Source: CAYUUR01 sp052034685 | GTDB lineage: Bacteria; Patescibacteriota; Saccharimonadia; Saccharimonadales; CAYUUR01 | Reading direction: 5' to 3' | Assembly (NCBI GenBank): GCA_052034685.1 | Contig: JBPOIH010000023.1 | Location: forward strand, 1 to 25,155 | DNA: 25,155 nt | In this document: in pieces, positions 22,400 to 25,155 of the stretch | How the letters are laid out: each line of letters starts with the position of its first letter | Numbering within the stretch: the stretch's first letter is position 1 | Notes under the pieces: model-generated | The model's input: only the letters and a program-made list of their open reading frames with translations | Told to the model about the DNA's origin: nothing | The model's database searches: none | Translations under genes and position numbers: made by a program

Positions 22400-22428
22400 T
22401 TGAACTCTTTTTTTGCATGAGGTATACT
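22400..22428 (+). promoter_or_regulatory. Promoter of ftsZ
   Basis: TTGAAC (22400-22405), 17-base spacer, TATACT (22423-22428). It gives a leader of about 25 bases that includes the SD (GGAAGAGGGA, 22443-22452). The remaining ftsA-ftsZ gap (22305-22399) shows no terminator or ORF. Confidence 0.75.
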
Positions 22429-22459
22429 TTTGCTTGTAATACGGAAGAGGGAACCAATA

Positions 22460-23779
22460 ATGCCACAAGTTAATCCAGCAGTTGAAACGTTTGCTCGTAT
22501 AAAAGTAGTGGGCGTGGGCGGTGCCGGCGGTGCAGCAGTCAATCGAATGATTGAAGCTGGAGTTGAAGGCGTAGAATTTATTGTAGTTAACACCGATGCA
22601 CAAGCATTGCATCACTCTAAAGCACAGAAAAAAATACATATAGGTAAAGACACAACACGAGGACTCGGTGCGGGTGCTGATCCTAATGTGGGCCAGAATG
22701 CAGCACAAGAATCACGCGATGAGATTAAGCAGGCGCTGGAGAACGCTGACATGGTGTTTGTAACAATTGGCGCTGGTGGTGGTACCGGAAGTGGCGCAGG
22801 TCACGTCGTTGCTAAGGTTGCCAAAGAGATGGATGCACTCGTTGTTGGGTTCGCAACCAAGCCGTTCGCCTTTGAAGGTGAGAAGCGCCGAAGAAACGCT
22901 GAGGCGGCGATTGCCAACCTGCGCGAATCTGTAGATACACTTATAACTATTCCCAATGACCGCTTGCTACAAACAATTGACCGTAACACGCCGCTACTAG
23001 AAGCATTCAAAGTCGCTGATGATGTGCTACGGCAGGGTGTCCAAGGTATCTCTGATCTTATTACCGTACACGGCTTGATCAACCTTGACTTTGCAGACGT
23101 GAAGACAGTTATGAGTAATGCCGGTTCAGCCTTGATGGGTATTGGTCGTGCCAGTGGCGACGACCGTGCGGTACAGGCTGCTCAGCAGGCGATTGAATCG
23201 CCGTTACTCGAAGTATCAATTGACGGTGCGCGCGGTATCCTGTTCAACGTTATTGGCGGCAACGACATGTCAATGCATGAGATCAATGCTGCAGCCGAGA
23301 CAATTACTGCTGCAGCCGACCCAGATGCAAACATTATCTTTGGCGCAACAATTAGTCCTGACCTTGAAGGTGAAGTGATTATTACGGTGGTAGCCACGGG
23401 CTTTGACGCGGCATACTATACGCAAAAACCACTTACACAAGTGCAATCCACTGATGAATCAACAGACAACGACAACACCTCTAACAATACCAGTGAAGAA
23501 CGCCAAGAGGACGAAAAGCAGCTCTCAACGCTGGACCTCAACATTGATACGCCAACCTCAACAATTATGGGATCAGAAGAATTTAACGCTGAACACCCCG
23601 TTCCAAACATCTGGACTATTGAGCCGGACAACAAAGATAATCACGACGAGCAAGATAGCCAGTCGGATGACGAGCATAAGCCAGAAGACGGCATGGATAG
23701 TGAGCTAGAAAAGCCATCTTTTTTACGACGACTTAAGAAACTTCGTGATAACTCTGACAAAACAGATAAAAAAGACTAG
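22460..23779 (+). CDS. ftsZ: Cell division protein FtsZ
   Basis: This is a 439-residue tubulin-like GTPase forming the Z-ring. VVGVGGAGGAAVNRM (16-30), the tubulin signature GGGTGSG (106-112) and the T7 synergy loop NLDFADV (208-214) are intact. After the globular part (to about 318) comes an acidic Asn/Asp/Ser/Thr-rich linker of about 100 residues. The C-terminal tail has PSFLRRLKKLR (419-429), resembling the canonical FtsA-binding peptide (PxFLR), followed by a basic/acidic extension. The ORF extends to 22430, but the ATG at 22460 with an SD and promoter upstream is the real start. Confidence 0.97.
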   Translation: MPQVNPAVETFARIKVVGVGGAGGAAVNRMIEAGVEGVEFIVVNTDAQALHHSKAQKKIHIGKDTTRGLGAGADPNVGQNAAQESRDEIKQALENADMVFVTIGAGGGTGSGAGHVVAKVAKEMDALVVGFATKPFAFEGEKRRRNAEAAIANLRESVDTLITIPNDRLLQTIDRNTPLLEAFKVADDVLRQGVQGISDLITVHGLINLDFADVKTVMSNAGSALMGIGRASGDDRAVQAAQQAIESPLLEVSIDGARGILFNVIGGNDMSMHEINAAAETITAAADPDANIIFGATISPDLEGEVIITVVATGFDAAYYTQKPLTQVQSTDESTDNDNTSNNTSEERQEDEKQLSTLDLNIDTPTSTIMGSEEFNAEHPVPNIWTIEPDNKDNHDEQDSQSDDEHKPEDGMDSELEKPSFLRRLKKLRDNSDKTDKKD

Positions 23780-23810
23780 TTTTGTACTAAATAATACACC
23801 ATAATTATAC

Positions 23811-23839
23811 TTGCAAAGCGCTATAGATAGAGCTATGAT
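23811..23839 (+). promoter_or_regulatory. Promoter of nrdR(-nrdJ)
   Basis: TTGCAA (23811-23816), 17-base spacer, TATGAT (23834-23839). A second -10-like TATACT overlaps at 23806-23811. The leader to nrdR would be about 165 bases. Confidence 0.65.
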
Positions 23840-23858
23840 TCTAACTACAAGCGCTATA
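23817..23858 (+). promoter_or_regulatory. Candidate NrdR operator: two AGCGCTATA boxes
   Basis: Direct copies of AGCGCTATA at 23817-23825 and 23850-23858, 33 bases apart. The first lies in the promoter spacer and is part of an imperfect 18-base palindrome (14 of 18 positions). The second lies just after the expected +1. Paired boxes about three turns apart upstream of nrd genes are how NrdR repressors work; the assignment here is inference. Confidence 0.5.
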
Positions 23859-24011
23859 TGTGGGGACATACGAGCGCTCGCACGTTCAAACAAACATACG
23901 AGCAAAAAAGAGGGTACAAACATAGCGTAGGTAAACTCTCCAGTCTTTGGCTGGGGTGTCTATGAAGGCCTCTGAATTTGTCAGTAACAATAATAGGAGG
24001 TGTCATAAGAC
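23846..24011 (+). other. Long 5' leader of nrdR with short repeats
   Basis: This gene-free leader of about 165 bases contains two direct copies of ACATACGAGC (23866-23875 and 23894-23903). It also holds GAGGGTACAAA (23910-23920), which recurs near nrdJ, and a small CCAG/CTGG hairpin near 23940-23953. An SD AGGAGGTGT (23995-24003) precedes nrdR. I see no B12-box of a cobalamin riboswitch. Confidence 0.45.
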
Positions 24012-24015
24012 ATGA
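23962..24015 (+). CDS. Possible 17-residue leader ORF before nrdR
   Basis: ATG at 23962 opens 17 codons whose TGA overlaps the nrdR ATG (ATGA). A G-rich stretch (TGGGGTG) lies 5 bases before. The nrdR SD reads as tandem AGG codons in it. It may be chance. Confidence 0.25.
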   Translation: MKASEFVSNNNRRCHKT

Positions 24016-24482
24016 AATGCAGCCAATGTCAGCATCTCGACACAAAAGTTATTGAATCTCGTGATGTCGCGGAAGGTCAAGCCATCCGTCGACGTCGAGA
24101 ATGCATTAACTGTGATTATCGGTTTACGACCTACGAGCGGATGGAACGTCCACAACTCATAGTTGTCAAAAACAACGGTAATCGTGAACTGTTCAACAGA
24201 AGCAAACTGTTGGCGGGGTTGTATCGAGCGTGCGAGAAAACACCTATTACGAATATTCAACTTGAACAGTTGGTATCAGATGTCGAGCAGCAACTATATG
24301 AATGCGGCGAACCAGAAGTATCATCCGGCAAAGTTGGACAGCTCGTAATGGAACAGCTAGCAGCGCTCAATGAAGTAGCATATGTCCGTTTTGCAAGCGT
24401 CTATCGCCGGTTTAAAGATATTGCCGGGTTCGAACAGGAGCTTTCGCAGATTCGCCACATGAAAGCTGTGAAACTCAAATAA
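24012..24482 (+). CDS. nrdR: Transcriptional repressor NrdR
   Basis: This is a 156-residue regulator of ribonucleotide reductase genes. The N-terminal zinc ribbon has Cys3, Cys6, Cys31 and Cys34 (CSQC and CINC), with the DNA-contacting RRRREC stretch. The ATP-cone domain covers about 47-137 (LIVVKNNGNRELFNRSKLLAGLYRAC to EVAYVRFASVYRRF), binding ATP/dATP as the nucleotide sensor. Strong SD at 8 bases. It precedes nrdJ by 64 bases without a terminator, so repressor and target are probably one operon with autoregulation through the upstream boxes. Confidence 0.96.
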   Translation: MKCSQCQHLDTKVIESRDVAEGQAIRRRRECINCDYRFTTYERMERPQLIVVKNNGNRELFNRSKLLAGLYRACEKTPITNIQLEQLVSDVEQQLYECGEPEVSSGKVGQLVMEQLAALNEVAYVRFASVYRRFKDIAGFEQELSQIRHMKAVKLK

Positions 24483-24510
24483 AAACATTGAGGGACAAAA
24501 TAAACTAACC

Positions 24511-24528
24511 GCCGATTTGTGAGTCGGC
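24511..24528 (+). other. Small hairpin between nrdR and nrdJ
   Basis: GCCGA (24511-24515) / TCGGC (24524-24528) lies just before the nrdJ SD, with no T-tract, so it is not a terminator. It is flanked by GAGGGACAAA (24490-24499) and GAGGGTACAAA (24536-24546). Confidence 0.4.
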
Positions 24529-24546
24529 ACAAAGTGAGGGTACAAA

Positions 24547-25155
24547 ATGGGGCAAACGACATTAGGTGTGCAGCGGTTTTTCACCGAGCAAAACACGAAA
24601 GCATATGATCAATTGAAGTGGGTGAAGCGTGATTCGCTTATCCAGAATCCAATGACCGGCAAGCCGGTGTTCGAGCAGAAGGGCGTTGATTTTCCAGAGG
24701 GCTGGTCATTGAACGCCATTAACATCGTTGCCCAGAAGTACTTTACCGGTACGCCAGGCACTACCGATCGTGAGAGCAGCCTCAAGCACCTGATTGACCG
24801 GGTTGTTGACACGGTAACACGGCAGGGCCAGCAAGAAGGCTACTTTGAGTCTGACACGGAAGCAGAAGACTTCCGTGAAGAGCTCAAGTACATTTTGGCG
24901 ACTCAGCGCGCGGCGTTTAACTCGCCAGTGTGGTTTAACATTGGCGCACCAGAACGTGCTCAGCAAGCCAGTGCGTGCTTTATCTTGGGTATTTCTGACA
25001 CCATGACCGCCATACTGAACTGGTACCGAGAAGAAGGCATGATCTTTAAGGGTGGTTCTGGTTCTGGTGTCAACCTGAGCCCAATTCGTTCATCGGTCGA
25101 GCGGCTTGGTAAGAGTGCCGGCACGGCCTCTGGTCCCTTAAGCTTCATGCGTGGG
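24547..25155 (+). CDS. nrdJ: Adenosylcobalamin-dependent (class II) ribonucleotide reductase, N-terminal part
   Basis: The first 203 codons are in the window; the gene continues beyond it. Class II RNR reduces ribonucleotides using adenosylcobalamin as radical source, without oxygen. KWVKRDSLI (24-32), FNSPVWFN (124-131), QASACFI (140-146, with the first active-site Cys144) and FKGGSGSGVNLS (167-178) are NrdJ signatures. There is no ATP-cone at the N-terminus in what is visible. The SD GAGGG lies 6 bases from the ATG. Placement after nrdR indicates NrdR control. B12 dependence would require cobalamin uptake or supply from a host, if this is an episymbiont (inference). Confidence 0.92.
   Translation, partial: MGQTTLGVQRFFTEQNTKAYDQLKWVKRDSLIQNPMTGKPVFEQKGVDFPEGWSLNAINIVAQKYFTGTPGTTDRESSLKHLIDRVVDTVTRQGQQEGYFESDTEAEDFREELKYILATQRAAFNSPVWFNIGAPERAQQASACFILGISDTMTAILNWYREEGMIFKGGSGSGVNLSPIRSSVERLGKSAGTASGPLSFMRG

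Noticed and set aside
22328..22708. 126-codon minus-strand ORF over the ftsZ start
   Set aside because: It overlaps the ftsZ promoter and N-terminal coding region; no family resemblance.
23846..24011. Cobalamin riboswitch upstream of nrdR-nrdJ
   Set aside because: Expected because NrdJ uses B12, but no B12-box consensus is visible and the leader is short for that class.

Overview
The window is bacterial chromosome with standard-code genes: TGA is used as a stop, for example in the ATGA overlaps at 1856, 7222 and 19741, which argues against the UGA-recoded Gracilibacteria/Absconditabacteria. Small intergenic gaps, a DUF5663-type protein, a B12-type (class II) ribonucleotide reductase, bS21 and several compact uncharacterised membrane proteins suggest a Patescibacteria/CPR genome, most likely Saccharibacteria (TM7). 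That placement is inference from gene content and style; the partial 23S rRNA in the window would settle it.

Layout. 1-1400: 3' part of 23S rRNA, a hairpin-rich spacer, 5S rRNA and the operon terminator, followed by a run of further hairpins. 1545-6585: small accessory genes on both strands (single-TM protein, VOC/glyoxalase, histidine phosphatase, 3-TM protein, DUF1801, HIT, DUF3592-like, wHTH-Nudix fusion, KGG protein with a structured leader). 6740-8025 (minus): HExxH/zinc-ribbon protein translationally coupled to a ROK kinase. 8193-11053: rpsA-infB. 11096-14878: three uncharacterised proteins, two membrane-anchored. 14882-18493 (minus): priA, def, fmt. 18642-22304: wHTH, rpsU, yqeY-adk-map, ftsA. 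22460-23779: ftsZ. 23811-25155: nrdR and the start of nrdJ, behind an operator-like promoter and a long leader.

How the genes work together. Most of the window is information processing and division: initiation and N-terminal maturation (infB, fmt, def, map), ribosome parts (rpsA, rpsU, rRNA), replication restart (priA), the Z-ring pair ftsA/ftsZ, and dNTP supply (nrdR/nrdJ, adk).

The clearest unusual signal is expression architecture. Eleven genes have a TATAAT-like -10 hexamer ending exactly 6 or 7 bases before the ATG, so the predicted transcript begins at or next to the start codon (leaderless). A second set of ten genes has a Shine-Dalgarno sequence. This signal also fixes several start codons (minus 3677, minus 8025, 19295, 21078; 11096 by a near-leaderless version). 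I see no CRISPR array, prophage, transposase or clearly new defence system. The best novelty candidates are the leaderless code, the structured nrdR and KGG leaders, and the unknown protein trio after infB.
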